The notes beneath the pieces were generated by a model. It did no database searches. It saw only the letters and a list, made by a program, of their open reading frames with translations, and was not told where the DNA came from. A stretch of 22,293 nt of DNA, from positions 1-22,293 of the forward strand of contig JAJZRT010000010.1 of the NCBI GenBank assembly GCA_021802595.1, written 5' to 3'. The DNA comes from Pseudomonadota bacterium. GTDB taxonomy: Bacteria; Pseudomonadota; Gammaproteobacteria; Burkholderiales; Thiobacillaceae. Positions 1 through 8,296 of the stretch are shown piece after piece (the first letter of the stretch is position 1; every line of letters starts with the position of its first letter). The translations under genes were made by a program, and so were the position numbers.

Positions 1-1
1 T

Positions 2-772
2 CCGATCTTGTCGTCTGGCATCAAGGTACTGGTGCTGGCGGTGATCGTCGGCATCGGCACCGGACTGTTTGCACAGTTTCAGACACCGCCCGGCACCGCG
101 CCCTCGATCGACCTGGCGCTGACCATCATGCTCGCTTCGCTGGCGATGCTGGGACTCGGGATCTTCGGGCCGGGGATTGCGACGGGTCTTGTTTCAGGCG
201 CACCGCAGCTCGGCGCCGGTGCGGCGGCCGGCACGGCGCTGGGTGCGGCGGGTCTGGCGGTGGCCGGGGGTGCGGCTATTGCCACCGGGGGTGCGGCGGT
301 AGCGGCCGGTGCACGCATGGTGCCGGGTGCGACACGCGCCGCCATCGGCGGAGCGGCATCGGCCGGACGTGCAAGCAGCGCGATGGCCAGCGGCGCGAAG
401 TCTGCCTACCAGACGGGTGCTGCGGCTTCCGGGTCGGGTGGTGTTCGTGCCGCAGGGGCTGGCCTCGCCAATGTGGCCAGGAGCGGTGCTGGTGCGGTCG
501 GCCAGCGCGTCGCAGCCGGTGCAAAAGCGGTCAAGGACCGCGTGGCGAACTTCGTCGCGGAGGCCGCTGCGCCTGCGGCGGCAGACAGTGCTATCGAATC
601 GGCCGATACGGCCGCAGCCAGCCCCCCTGCGGCAGAGCCTGCCTGGGCCAGCCGAATGCGGCGCAAACAGCAAGTGAGCCATGCAGCCACCACGGCGGCA
701 CACACCCTGCGCTCAGGCGATCACGGCGGCGGCGGCGCCAGCCCGAGCCTGCGCGACGATTCGAACCCTTGA
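2..772 (+). CDS. trbL: TrbL, conjugative transfer membrane protein (C-terminal part, start outside window)
   Basis: TrbL is the polytopic inner-membrane channel protein (VirB6-like) of P-type type IV secretion systems used in conjugation. The reading frame is open from base 2, and the internal TTG at 8 is unlikely to be the real start, so the 5' end lies outside the window. Two hydrophobic segments are visible near the beginning, followed by a very Ala/Gly-rich stretch and a hydrophilic tail with Arg and Ser, as is usual for TrbL C-termini. The gene is followed 26 bases later by trbF, and the order trbL-trbF-trbG-trbI matches the conserved operon. The identification rests on this context plus composition, since low-complexity sequence alone would be weak evidence. 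Confidence 0.9.
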   Translation, partial: PILSSGIKVLVLAVIVGIGTGLFAQFQTPPGTAPSIDLALTIMLASLAMLGLGIFGPGIATGLVSGAPQLGAGAAAGTALGAAGLAVAGGAAIATGGAAVAAGARMVPGATRAAIGGAASAGRASSAMASGAKSAYQTGAAASGSGGVRAAGAGLANVARSGAGAVGQRVAAGAKAVKDRVANFVAEAAAPAAADSAIESADTAAASPPAAEPAWASRMRRKQQVSHAATTAAHTLRSGDHGGGGASPSLRDDSNP

Positions 773-798
773 AGATCAACTCTAACGGAGATCAGTCC

Positions 799-1506
799 AT
801 GCGATTCAAACGACCGCAGGTGCGCTACTCGGACACGCCCGAGCCCGTCACCCCCTATCAGGCCGCCGCGCAGGTTTGGGACCAGCGCATCGGCAGTGCG
901 CGCGTGCAGGCGAAAAACTGGCGGCTGATGGCCTTCGGCTGCCTGTCGCTCGCCTTGCTGATGGCGGGCGGGCTGGTGTGGCGTTCGGCGCAGTCCATCG
1001 TCACGCCCTATGTGGTCGAAGTGGCCACCGGCGGTCAGGTGCGTGCAGTCGGCGAAGCGGCCACGCCGTACAAGCCGAACGACGCGCAGATCGCCTACCA
1101 CCTGGCGCGCTTCCTCACCGACGTGCGCTCGCTGTCGATCGACCCCATCGTGGTGCGGCAGAACTGGCTCGAAGCCTACACCTACACCACGGATACAGGC
1201 GCGGCCACGCTGAACGACTATGCACGCAGCAACGATCCGTTCGCGCGCGTAGGACAGGCCTCGACAGCAGTGGAGATCACCAGCGTGGTGCGCGCCAGCC
1301 CGTCGTCGTTCCAGGTGCGCTGGATCGAGCGCACCTATGTGAATGGTTCGCTCTCTGGCACCGAGCGCTGGACGGCTGTGCTGTCCATCGTGCTGCAACC
1401 GCCGCGCACCGAAGCGCAGCTGCGCAAGAACCCGCTGGGCATTTATGTCAACGGCCTGTCCTGGAGCCGTGAATACGACGCAACCGAAGGAACCCCACAT
1501 CCATGA
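799..1506 (+). CDS. trbF: TrbF, VirB8-like conjugation protein
   Basis: TrbF is the VirB8-like inner-membrane scaffold component of the mating-pair formation complex. The 235-residue protein has a cytoplasmic N-terminus of about 42 residues, one membrane segment at about residues 43-61, and a periplasmic domain with the VirB8-like pattern (VTPYVVEV after the membrane segment, then repeated aromatic positions in WLEAYTYTT and WIERTYVNG). I chose the ATG at 799 because an AACGGAG ribosome site lies at 784-790; an in-frame TTG at 769 overlaps the trbL stop and has no comparable site. The TGA at 1504-1506 overlaps the trbG ATG (ATGA), which points to translational coupling. Confidence 0.93.
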   Translation: MRFKRPQVRYSDTPEPVTPYQAAAQVWDQRIGSARVQAKNWRLMAFGCLSLALLMAGGLVWRSAQSIVTPYVVEVATGGQVRAVGEAATPYKPNDAQIAYHLARFLTDVRSLSIDPIVVRQNWLEAYTYTTDTGAATLNDYARSNDPFARVGQASTAVEITSVVRASPSSFQVRWIERTYVNGSLSGTERWTAVLSIVLQPPRTEAQLRKNPLGIYVNGLSWSREYDATEGTPHP

Positions 1507-2516
1507 AAACCCCAATCCGTCATTCCCTATTGCCACTGATCCTGAGTGCCACCCTGGCAACTCTCACCGGCTGCGCCACGCACGGCAAACCGCCGCCGGA
1601 CATCACGCTGGACGACCCCATCGCGGCGCACGCGCTGCCGGAGCCGCCCAAGCCCATCGAGGTGGTCGAAGTACCCAAACCTCTGCCGTTACCCGGGCAG
1701 TTGAAGCCTTTGGGCAATACGCCCGAGGACAAGCCCATCGCCGAACCGCCCGACGAGAAGGCCAGTGTGGCGCGCGCCAACGCCGAGGCGCGCGTCCCCC
1801 CCAGTCTCGACGGTTACGTCAACGCGATCCAGGTCTGGCCCTACAGCGATGGCGCGCTGTATCAGATCTACACCAGTCCCGGTCGCGTCACGGTCATCAC
1901 CTTGCAGCAGGGCGAGGAACTGGTGACCGTTTCGGCCGGCGACACGGTGCGCTGGATCGTCGGTGACACGACCAGCGGCGCGGGTGCCGGTCTGCGCGTG
2001 AACATACTCGTGAAGCCCACGCGTGTCGGCCTGAAGACCAATCTGGTCATCACCACCAACCGTCGCACCTACCTGCTCGAACTCTCTTCGACGCCGCATG
2101 CGTGGATGGCATCGGCATCGTGGGACTACCCGAAGGACCGCATGCTGGCCTTGCAGAAGCAGGCGCAGCAGGCTCAGGCGGCAGCACCGGTAGACTCGGG
2201 CTTGTCGCTGGAGCAAATCAAGTTCCGCTACGCGATCTCCGGTGACAGCCCACCGTGGAAACCGCTGCGCGCGTTCGATGACGGCGAGCGCGTCTATATC
2301 CAGTTCCCTGCTGGCATCGCGCAGGGCGAGCTGCCGCCGCTATTCGTGATCGGGCAGCAGGGCGATGGCCAGCTCGTGAACTACCGCTTCCGCTCCCCCT
2401 TTTACGTGGTGGATCGGCTGTTCGGTGCCGCCGAGTTGCGGCTCGGTGCGGACAAGGTCGCCGTCGTTCGCATTGAACGCACCGATGGCATGGCCAGCAC
2501 GGCGCGGAGGCATTGA
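1503..2516 (+). CDS. trbG: TrbG, VirB9-like conjugation lipoprotein
   Basis: TrbG is the VirB9-like protein of the outer-membrane core complex in P-type conjugation systems. The 337-residue product starts with a lipoprotein signal peptide whose lipobox LTGC places the lipidated cysteine at residue 24, so it is exported and probably membrane anchored. A Pro-rich linker (about residues 30-80) precedes the VirB9/CagX-type beta-rich domain, recognisable by YQIYTSPGRVTVITLQ, the TNLVITTNRRTYLLEL stretch and the C-terminal FRSPFYVVDRLF segment. Its start overlaps the trbF stop by four bases. Its end lies two bases before the trbI ATG. Confidence 0.94.
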   Translation: MKTPIRHSLLPLILSATLATLTGCATHGKPPPDITLDDPIAAHALPEPPKPIEVVEVPKPLPLPGQLKPLGNTPEDKPIAEPPDEKASVARANAEARVPPSLDGYVNAIQVWPYSDGALYQIYTSPGRVTVITLQQGEELVTVSAGDTVRWIVGDTTSGAGAGLRVNILVKPTRVGLKTNLVITTNRRTYLLELSSTPHAWMASASWDYPKDRMLALQKQAQQAQAAAPVDSGLSLEQIKFRYAISGDSPPWKPLRAFDDGERVYIQFPAGIAQGELPPLFVIGQQGDGQLVNYRFRSPFYVVDRLFGAAELRLGADKVAVVRIERTDGMASTARRH

Positions 2517-2518
2517 GC

Positions 2519-3796
2519 ATGAGCACGCCCGCCACGCCGCAATCGCCGTCGACTGGGACAAATAAGGCCGATCCGGATACCTTGGGTCTGCGCGCTACGC
2601 CGCGTCCGGTGACGCGGCTCAATCGGCGCATGCTGGCCATGCTTGCAGGGGCGCTCGGCATCGTCATACTGGGCGCCACACTCTGGTCCTTGCAGCCGCA
2701 CAAGCGTGAGCGCAACCCGGCCACCGAGCTGTACAACGTGGATCGCGTCTCACGGGCCGATAGCCTCGACCAGTTGCCCAAAGACTATACCAAAGTGGTG
2801 CCAATGGCCAAGCCTGTGGTGCCGATGTTGGGTGAGCCATTGCCGGGCGACTTGGGGCCGGCCATCGTGCATGCGCAGAATCACGGGAACACAGGCGCGT
2901 ACACCCCCGCACAACCCGGCCGTATCGCTCAGCCGGGCGATGCCGAGGATGCGGCGCGTTCGTCGGTATTTTTCCGCAGCAGCAGTGCAACAAAGGCGGC
3001 ACCGGCAACCACCGCAGCCGCAATCCAACCCGAGCAGGCATCGGGCAATCAGGCCTTCAATCCGATGGCAACAGCAACTGCATCGACACAGCCAACCGAT
3101 CCAACGGCTGTGCAGAACCGGCAGGATCAGAAGGAAGCGTTCCTCACGAATGGCGGCGACACCGCCGCCCGCAATCCGGCCAGCCTGCAATTGCCGACAT
3201 CGCCCTACCAGGTGATGGCTGGCACCATCATTCCGGCGGCGCTGGTGACGGGCATCAACTCCGACTTGCCGGGACAGGTCATTGCCAATGTGACGGAGGC
3301 GGTCTACGACACGGCCACGGGTCGCTTTCTGCTGATTCCGCAGGGGTCGCGACTGATCGGCCGCTACGACAGCCAGGTGGCCTTCGGTCAGCGACGGGTA
3401 CTGCTGGTGTGGACGCGCTTGATCCTGCCCGATACCTCGTCGATTTCGCTCGACCGTCTGCCCGGCATCGACCCGGCTGGTTATGCCGGGCTGGAGGATG
3501 ACGTCAATTGGCATTGGGATCGCATCCTCGCCGGTGCTGCGTTGTCCACGCTGCTCGGCGTCGGTGCGGAGCTGGCAGCACCCAACAACAGCGGCAGTAC
3601 CGGTAGCGTCACCGTCGCCGTTCGCCAGAGCGCGCAGGACACCGTGAACCAGGTCGGCCAGGAGATCACCAAACGCAACGTGAGCATCCAGCCGACACTC
3701 ACTATCCGGCCCGGTTTCCCGGTACGGGTCATGGTAAACAAGGATCTGGTCCTGCGACCATACCAGCCACTGTTTTTCCTGAAGGGAGGGTTGTAA
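2519..3796 (+). CDS. trbI: TrbI, VirB10-like conjugation protein
   Basis: TrbI is the VirB10-like protein that spans both membranes and links the energised inner-membrane complex to the outer-membrane core. The 425-residue product has an N-terminal cytoplasmic part, one membrane segment at about residues 39-57, a long Pro/Ala/Thr/Gln-rich periplasmic linker, and a C-terminal VirB10 domain starting near SPYQVMAGTIIPAAL and including GRFLLIPQGSRLIGRYDS and the DRLPGIDPAGYAGL segment. I prefer the ATG at 2519 over the TTG at 2513 because GGAGG at 2506-2510 is correctly spaced for the ATG. The TAA at 3794-3796 overlaps the ATG of the following gene. Confidence 0.95.
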   Translation: MSTPATPQSPSTGTNKADPDTLGLRATPRPVTRLNRRMLAMLAGALGIVILGATLWSLQPHKRERNPATELYNVDRVSRADSLDQLPKDYTKVVPMAKPVVPMLGEPLPGDLGPAIVHAQNHGNTGAYTPAQPGRIAQPGDAEDAARSSVFFRSSSATKAAPATTAAAIQPEQASGNQAFNPMATATASTQPTDPTAVQNRQDQKEAFLTNGGDTAARNPASLQLPTSPYQVMAGTIIPAALVTGINSDLPGQVIANVTEAVYDTATGRFLLIPQGSRLIGRYDSQVAFGQRRVLLVWTRLILPDTSSISLDRLPGIDPAGYAGLEDDVNWHWDRILAGAALSTLLGVGAELAAPNNSGSTGSVTVAVRQSAQDTVNQVGQEITKRNVSIQPTLTIRPGFPVRVMVNKDLVLRPYQPLFFLKGGL

Positions 3797-4059
3797 TGAA
3801 TGAGTCCAGCGGCAAGCTGCGGCTGGGGCCGCTGCCTAAAGCCGAAACCATAAAGCTTACGATTTCCCTTTCCACCAACCTGAAGGCAATGCTAGATCGT
3901 TACGCGGCGCTTCATGCCCAGACTTACGGCGAATCAGTGGACAGCGTTGCACTGATACCCTACATGCTTGACGCCTTCATGGTTCGCGACCGTGAATTCA
4001 AGAAATATCTGGCGAAAGGCAGAACGGCGACCCAGCCTAAACCAGTGCTTGGCACCTAA
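3796..4059 (+). CDS. DUF2274 family protein at the end of the trb operon
   Basis: This 87-residue protein belongs to the small DUF2274 family regularly found directly after trbI in Tn4371-like mobile elements. No biochemical function is known to me. It has no signal peptide or membrane segment. The central part (IKLTISLSTNLKAMLDRYAALHAQTYGE) could be a ribbon-helix-helix-like fold, which would suit a small DNA-binding or transfer-control protein, but that is only inference from the pattern. Its ATG shares one base with the trbI stop, and GGGAGGG at 3784-3790 supplies the ribosome site. It is the last + strand gene of the transfer module. Confidence 0.85.
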   Translation: MNESSGKLRLGPLPKAETIKLTISLSTNLKAMLDRYAALHAQTYGESVDSVALIPYMLDAFMVRDREFKKYLAKGRTATQPKPVLGT

Positions 4060-4378
4060 GTTTCAACGAGACCTTCGGCGACCTGTGTCTGCTCCCCGCG
4101 GGTCGCGCCTGACCCGCCGCCTGTCCGTCCGTGCCAACGGGCTTCCGTCATCGACGATGGCAAGCACCGTCGGGAAACTAGATTAATTGGGGGCCTTTCG
4201 GATCGCCCTCAGCTAGCGCAAAGCTGGCATGGTGAGAGCCCGCCGTCCGCCCAGGCGCGTGACAGGCCAGACCAGTCAGTCGGCGGAGGTCGAGCCCCGG
4301 GGAGGTCCGGTTCCGGTGAGATAAGCCAACCCAACGACGCTCTGTTCCGTGTCGCAGCTCTCCTGCATGGACGCCTTG
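4060..4378. other. Non-coding boundary between conjugation module and leuA
   Basis: This 319-base stretch lies between the last transfer gene and the leuA stop, two convergently transcribed units. I see no convincing gene; open frames here are shadows. It contains a perfect 7-bp stem at 4098-4117 and a second dyad at 4149-4159 (CATCG-A-CGATG) with outer GCTT/AAGC at 4141-4144 and 4162-4165. In related elements an attachment site or a regulator gene can follow the DUF2274 gene. Neither is recognisable here, so this may be an eroded element end. Confidence 0.5.
4098..4117 (+). terminator. Possible hairpin terminator after the trb operon
   Basis: GCGGGTC and GACCCGC form a perfect 7-bp GC-rich stem with a six-base loop, starting 38 bases after the stop of the last transfer gene. 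There is no run of T after it, so it is not a textbook intrinsic terminator. It could stabilise the 3' end of the messenger or be fortuitous in GC-rich DNA. Confidence 0.3.
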
Positions 4379-6076
4379 TCAGGCTGCCCGGCTGACCACG
4401 ACACCAGGCGCCTTCGCCTGCAACCGTGCGGCCGCACTGGCCAAGGCCTTGATCGAAGCAGTGACGATGTTGGCGTCGATGCCGACGCCGAAACACTCGC
4501 GTTGGTCCCCGGAGTGGGCGACCTCGACGAAGGCACAGGCCCGCGCATCACCGGCTTCGGCGCTGCTAGCCATAGCCCGTTCCTCATAGCCGCGCACCTT
4601 GAGGTCGACCCCGATGCCGCGCAAGGCATGTACGGCGGCGTCAATTGGGCCGTTGCCTTCGCCGGTCAGCAAATGCGGTATACCGTTCAGGTCGACACTG
4701 AGGCGGATGCCTTGCGCCTCGCCCCGTTCGAACAGGTGATGTTCGACATAGCGCAGCGACCACTCCGCTTCGAGATAGGTCTGCGAAAACAGCGCCCAGA
4801 TATCCGCCGCGCTCATCTCGCCTCCATGCCGGTCGGTGTAGCGCTGAACCTCGGCGGAGAATTCGATCTGCAGGCGGCGCGGCAAGACCACGCCGTATTC
4901 GGTCTCCAGCAGAAAAGCGACGCCGCCCTTGCCCGACTGGCTGTTTACCCGGATCACGGAACCATAGCTGCGACCGAGGTCGGCTGGATCGATGGGAAGG
5001 TAGGGTACGTTCCACGGTGCGCCGGGCCGCTGCACGGCGAAGCCCTTCTTGATCGCGTCCTGGTGCGAGCCCGAGAATGCAGTGAAGACCAGATCGCCAA
5101 CATAGGGGTGACGTGGGTGGATGGGCAGGCCGTTGCAGTGCTCCACGGCGCGAGCCACGGCGTTGATGTCTGAGAAATCGAGGCCCGGCGAGATGCCTTG
5201 GGTGTAGAGGTTGAGCGCGAGGGTGACGATATCGACGTTGCCAGTCCGCTCACCATTGCCGAACAGACAGCCCTCGACCCGATCCGCGCCGGCTAGCATG
5301 GCCAGTTCGGCGGCCGCAACTGCCGTGCCACGGTCGTTATGTGGATGGACGCTGAGCACGACGCTGTCGCGCCGAGCGAGGTGGCGGTGCATCCACTCGA
5401 TCTGGTCAGCGTAGACGTTTGGCATCGCCATCTCCACCGTGCTGGGTAGATTGAGGATGACCTTGTTCTGAGGCATCGCACCCCACTCATAGGTGACCGC
5501 GTCGCAGATTTCCTTGGCAAATTCGAGTTCGGTGGCGGTGAAGGTCTCCGGGCTATATTCGAGTACCCATTCAGTTTCCGGCTGGGCGTCGGCCAATTCG
5601 CGGACGAGGCGCACCGAAGACACCGCCATGTCGACCACCTGCTGCTTGCTCATGCCGAAAACGATGTCGCGGAACGGTTGCGAAGTAGCGTTGTAGACGT
5701 GAACGATGGCACGTCGTGCGCCCCTCAGCGATTCCATGGTGCGGTGTATGAGGTGCTCGCGGGCCTGAGTCAGGACCTCGATGGTGACATCGTCCGGAAT
5801 ATGGCCACCCTCAATTAACCCGCGAACGAAGTCGAAATCAATCTGCGAGGCGGATGGAAAGGCGACCTCGATCTCCTTGAAGCCGGTGTCGCACAAGATC
5901 CGGAACATCCGCATCTTTCGTTCGAAGTTCATCGGCTCGAACAGCGACTGGTTGCCATCGCGCAGATCGGTGCTCATCCAGATCGGCGGCTGGGTATGGG
6001 TTCGACTCGGCCATTGGCGGTCGGTGAGCAAGACGGGGGGGAACGCGCGGTACTTGTGGGCTGGGTTCTGCAACAT
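4379..6076 (-). CDS. leuA: 2-isopropylmalate synthase, long form
   Basis: LeuA condenses acetyl-CoA with 2-oxoisovalerate to give 2-isopropylmalate, the first committed step of leucine synthesis in the cytoplasm. The 565-residue protein is the longer LeuA type. It begins with the family's KYRAFPP and DRQWPSR motifs, then the catalytic DLRDGNQ (residues 37-43), the metal-binding H244-P-H246-N-D248 and the GNGERTGN loop, followed by a C-terminal LeuA dimer/regulatory domain from about residue 430. I chose the ATG at 6076 because GGAGG (complement of 6085-6089) is eight bases upstream; the TTG at 6091 overlaps that site. It is transcribed divergently from an Lrp/AsnC regulator and faces the trb operon. 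No frameshift is visible, so it is probably functional. Confidence 0.96.
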   Translation of the reverse strand: MLQNPAHKYRAFPPVLLTDRQWPSRTHTQPPIWMSTDLRDGNQSLFEPMNFERKMRMFRILCDTGFKEIEVAFPSASQIDFDFVRGLIEGGHIPDDVTIEVLTQAREHLIHRTMESLRGARRAIVHVYNATSQPFRDIVFGMSKQQVVDMAVSSVRLVRELADAQPETEWVLEYSPETFTATELEFAKEICDAVTYEWGAMPQNKVILNLPSTVEMAMPNVYADQIEWMHRHLARRDSVVLSVHPHNDRGTAVAAAELAMLAGADRVEGCLFGNGERTGNVDIVTLALNLYTQGISPGLDFSDINAVARAVEHCNGLPIHPRHPYVGDLVFTAFSGSHQDAIKKGFAVQRPGAPWNVPYLPIDPADLGRSYGSVIRVNSQSGKGGVAFLLETEYGVVLPRRLQIEFSAEVQRYTDRHGGEMSAADIWALFSQTYLEAEWSLRYVEHHLFERGEAQGIRLSVDLNGIPHLLTGEGNGPIDAAVHALRGIGVDLKVRGYEERAMASSAEAGDARACAFVEVAHSGDQRECFGVGIDANIVTASIKALASAAARLQAKAPGVVVSRAA

Positions 6077-6250
6077 GATTCGGGCCTCCAATAGGCGACG
6101 GGTTCGATGTGCAAATTGTAGGCGAGCGGCATAAGCAAATGCTTGCGAATTACGCTATTAATCGACCATAATTTGGCACCTTCTGCTATAAAACTTCGAC
6201 TTTGTTACAATTTATGCCTCTAAATTAAAAAACACAGCTATCAGATTGGA
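6077..6250. promoter_or_regulatory. Divergent leuA / Lrp-type regulator control region
   Basis: This AT-rich intergenic region must hold the promoters for leuA (-) and the Lrp/AsnC gene (+). A dyad AAGCA-AA-TGCTT lies at 6133-6144, close to the general shape of Lrp-family sites (AGCA, AT-rich centre, TGCT). TACAAT-like boxes occur at 6206-6211 on the + strand and, on the - strand, as the complement of 6113-6118. Neither has a good -35 partner at ideal spacing, so the exact promoters remain uncertain. The arrangement suggests the regulator controls leuA and itself. Confidence 0.5.
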
Positions 6251-6721
6251 ATGGGCATCGATCGTTACGACCGCCATATCCTCCGCCAGCTTCAGGAAGA
6301 CGGCCGCCTGAGCAACCAGGAGCTTGCCGACCGCATCGGCCTGTCCCCCTCGCCCTGCCTGCGCCGAGTGCGAACGCTGGAAGAGGCGGGAGTTATTGCC
6401 GGCTATCGCGCCCTGGTCGATGCGAAGGCACTTGGTTTGAGCCTAATGGCCTTGATCCACATTTCCATGGACCAGCACACGCCCGAGCGCTTCGACGGCT
6501 TCGAAGCCGGAATCAGGGATATTCCGGAAATTATGGAATGCCTCCTGATCACCGGCCAATCGGCCGACTACCAGCTCAAGGTCGTAGTGCGCGATATGGA
6601 CGCCTTTCAGGAGCTCCTGCTCAACCGCATCACTCGCATACTCGGCGTAACCGGTGTGCATTCCAGCTTTGTGTTGCGGCGAGTGGTAGACAAGACCGCC
6701 CTGCCGGTCATAAGCGAGTGA
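6251..6721 (+). CDS. Lrp/AsnC family transcriptional regulator
   Basis: This 156-residue protein is a leucine-responsive/AsnC-type DNA-binding regulator. Residues about 4-62 form the winged helix-turn-helix with the family signature (DRHILRQLQEDGRLSNQELA, then GLSPSPCLRRVRTLEEAGVI). Residues about 70-145 form the RAM/AsnC effector-binding and oligomerisation domain (LMALIHISMDQH, IMECLLITGQSADYQLKVV). Length and motif order are normal for the family. It is divergent from leuA with a 174-base shared control region, so leucine or a related amino acid sensing in control of leuA is a reasonable inference. The target genes are not shown by the sequence. Confidence 0.93.
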   Translation: MGIDRYDRHILRQLQEDGRLSNQELADRIGLSPSPCLRRVRTLEEAGVIAGYRALVDAKALGLSLMALIHISMDQHTPERFDGFEAGIRDIPEIMECLLITGQSADYQLKVVVRDMDAFQELLLNRITRILGVTGVHSSFVLRRVVDKTALPVISE

Positions 6722-6934
6722 TTAAGAATTGATATGCGATATTTAGACCAACTTCGCGCTAACGGCGGCGCCTATCCTCTGGTCTGACCACGGTACCCGA
6801 ACCCTTTCGCGACACCATTTTCGTACTTAAGGAGTTCTTAGATGGTCCGGTCGGCGAAGATGGCCTTCAAGATTTTCGGCTTGTAGCGTTTCTCGTACGA
6901 CACAGGGATCGCGGGTGCGGCGTGTGCTAGTCCA
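6722..6934. other. Intergenic region without recognised gene
   Basis: This stretch lies between two convergent genes. The minus-strand frame that ends at 6838 reads VSYEKRYKPKILKAIFADRTI before a stop, which resembles a real protein tail more than random high-GC sequence. However, upstream it only overlaps the XRE gene in a shadow frame. It might be the leftover 3' end of a lost gene, but I cannot name it. Confidence 0.25.
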
Positions 6935-7375
6935 TTAATCCGCTTGCATCTGATCAAGCCGTGCCTTGACGTCGCGCTTGCCCATCTTCCGGACAGCCGC
7001 GAAGACGGCGAGCTGCTCTGCCTTCGGGCGCGACGTGCCGGCTTCCCAGTTGTAGATGGTCTGGGCCGAGACGCCCACCAGCGCGCCCATCTCCTTCGCC
7101 GACAGTTCGAGCCGTGTCCGCTGCGCGCGCACACCCTGCGGCTTGAACCTCAGTTTCGTTTTGGCATTCTGGTCGACGGCGGGCGCGACCTTCTTCGGTG
7201 CCACTTTTTCGAGGCGGGATATCTGCTTTTCCAAGGCCTCGATGCGTCGCTTTAAAGCGGCGATATCAGAGCGGTAGCGGCTCGATGCCTTCTTGAGGTT
7301 TTCGGTTTCGCCGCGTAACTGCCTGCGGACGAGTCGGGCTATTTCTTCCTTGAGCACGGATGCGATGTTCGACAA
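6935..7375 (-). CDS. Small XRE-type helix-turn-helix protein with coiled coil
   Basis: This 146-residue protein has two parts. Residues about 1-57 are helical and highly charged (a probable coiled coil, with ALKRRIEALEKQISRLEKV showing a heptad-like pattern). Residues about 82-138 form a Cro/C1-type helix-turn-helix (LSAKEMGALVGVSAQTIYNWEAGTSRP), so it probably binds DNA as a dimer. The start is the TTG at 7375: the complement of 7385-7388 gives GAGG nine bases upstream, and no ATG in frame fits better. It stands alone between the Lrp-type gene and the cassette-like region; its target is unknown. It could be a mobile-element regulator. Confidence 0.78.
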   Translation of the reverse strand: MSNIASVLKEEIARLVRRQLRGETENLKKASSRYRSDIAALKRRIEALEKQISRLEKVAPKKVAPAVDQNAKTKLRFKPQGVRAQRTRLELSAKEMGALVGVSAQTIYNWEAGTSRPKAEQLAVFAAVRKMGKRDVKARLDQMQAD

Positions 7376-7687
7376 TTGAGGGGCCTCATAGCGTACGGGT
7401 AAAAATAAATGGTACAGGGATCGGCTTCGTCCAACTGCGCTGATCGACGGCTCTTGCCAAATTGGCTGCGGACTCCTCAGCCTTTGCTACCGTTGACTGC
7501 GTATTCCAGTGAAACCCGCCACCTGTTCCAGTTCAAACCCGCCAGGCTCGATCATCGGGGCGCGTACAGCCTAGGATATGATGGCAGAGCGTCCAGCGGT
7601 TTTCGGTTGCTGCGCCCAACCCGGCAATCAACACGGACGCTGTGCGATAAAGCCGCGCAGCACCGGTTACTTCGATAGGCGACCCAG
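7376..7687. other. Intergenic region with possible IS21-type end
   Basis: This 312-base region separates the XRE gene from the peroxiredoxin gene. The open frame at 7409-7678 has no recognisable protein character. The notable content is the pair of near-identical units at 7504-7544. The peroxiredoxin promoter should lie in the right part, but I cannot identify clear -35 and -10 boxes. Confidence 0.4.
7504..7544. repeat. Two tandem units of about 22 bp, IS21-like end repeat
   Basis: TTCCAGTGAAACCCGCCA (7504-7521) is followed by TTCCAGTTCAAACCCGCCA (7526-7544), the same unit with one inserted base and one change. From memory, multiple short repeats of this kind with a GAAACCCGCCA core occur at the ends of some IS21-family elements. 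No istA or istB gene remains nearby, so at most this is a solo end or remnant. Confidence 0.45.
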
Positions 7688-8239
7688 ATGAAAGACCTGT
7701 TCAAGCTGCCAGACAATCTTCCAATCCCGGTCGATGATGGCGCATGCGACCATTTGGTGGGGAGTCGCCTCCCGCCCCTATCCCTGCCGGCAACGTCCGG
7801 ACAGACAGTCGATCTCGGTGCTTTGCGGGGTACAACCGTCATTTATTTCTACCCTATGACCGGGAGACCCGACAGTCCACCCATGATCGGGTGGAACGAA
7901 ATTCCTGGTGCGCGTGGATGCACGCCACAAAACTGTGGCTTCCGAGACCACTACACTGAATTAATGCGGATCGCGGCCGGCGTATTTGGTGTTAGCGCCC
8001 AAGGCTTGGAAGAGCAAAAAGAGGCAAAGCAGCGACTGGGGCTTCCGTTCGAACTGCTCAATGACAGTAACTTTCTGCTCACCGAAGCATTGCATTTGCC
8101 TACATTCGAATATGACGGTGTGTCACTCATCAAGAGACTCGCGATCATTAGTGTCGATGGCATCATTCAGAAGGTCTTCTATCCGGTGTTCCCGCCAGAC
8201 CGAAATGCAGAAGACGTCATTGAGTGGCTAAAAAAATGA
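7688..8239 (+). CDS. Peroxiredoxin (thiol peroxidase, PrxQ/BCP-like)
   Basis: This 183-residue protein belongs to the AhpC/TSA-redoxin superfamily and should reduce peroxides in the cytoplasm using a thiol. After the YFYPMTGRP strand-loop comes GARGCTPQNC with C78 and C83. The five-residue spacing matches the peroxidatic and resolving cysteines of PrxQ/BCP proteins (CTxxxC). R86-D87 follows, as in the family pattern CxFRD. The rest (GVFGVSAQGLEEQKEAKQRLGLPFELLND) fits the thioredoxin fold. No signal peptide is seen. The ribosome site is weak (AGGCG at about 7677-7681). A GCCTAAC heptamer lies five bases after the stop, so it may be a gene cassette. Confidence 0.88.
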   Translation: MKDLFKLPDNLPIPVDDGACDHLVGSRLPPLSLPATSGQTVDLGALRGTTVIYFYPMTGRPDSPPMIGWNEIPGARGCTPQNCGFRDHYTELMRIAAGVFGVSAQGLEEQKEAKQRLGLPFELLNDSNFLLTEALHLPTFEYDGVSLIKRLAIISVDGIIQKVFYPVFPPDRNAEDVIEWLKK

Positions 8240-8243
8240 AAGC

Positions 8244-8250
8244 GCCTAAC
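8244..8250 (+). repeat. attC-like core heptamer GCCTAAC after the peroxiredoxin
   Basis: GCCTAAC matches the RYYYAAC core that opens an integron attC site and lies just after the stop of the preceding gene, as in cassettes. No partner GTTRRRY core is found before the next start at 8297, so the site is incomplete or coincidental. Confidence 0.3.
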
Positions 8251-8296
8251 CACGCTGCTAATTTTGCCGTTGCTCGCTACAAAAAGGAACGCACAA

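Noticed and set aside
721..1560. 279-codon minus-strand frame across trbF
   Set aside because: It overlaps trbF fully, which has a clear VirB8-like pattern and operon context; the minus frame is typical high-GC shadow.
4349..5173. 274-codon + strand frame across the leuA 3' half
   Set aside because: It is a shadow of leuA, with no ribosome site and no recognisable motifs, while the leuA frame shows all catalytic motifs.
7409..7678. 89-codon frame between the XRE and peroxiredoxin genes
   Set aside because: No ribosome site or protein-like features, and it runs through the tandem repeat at 7504-7544.
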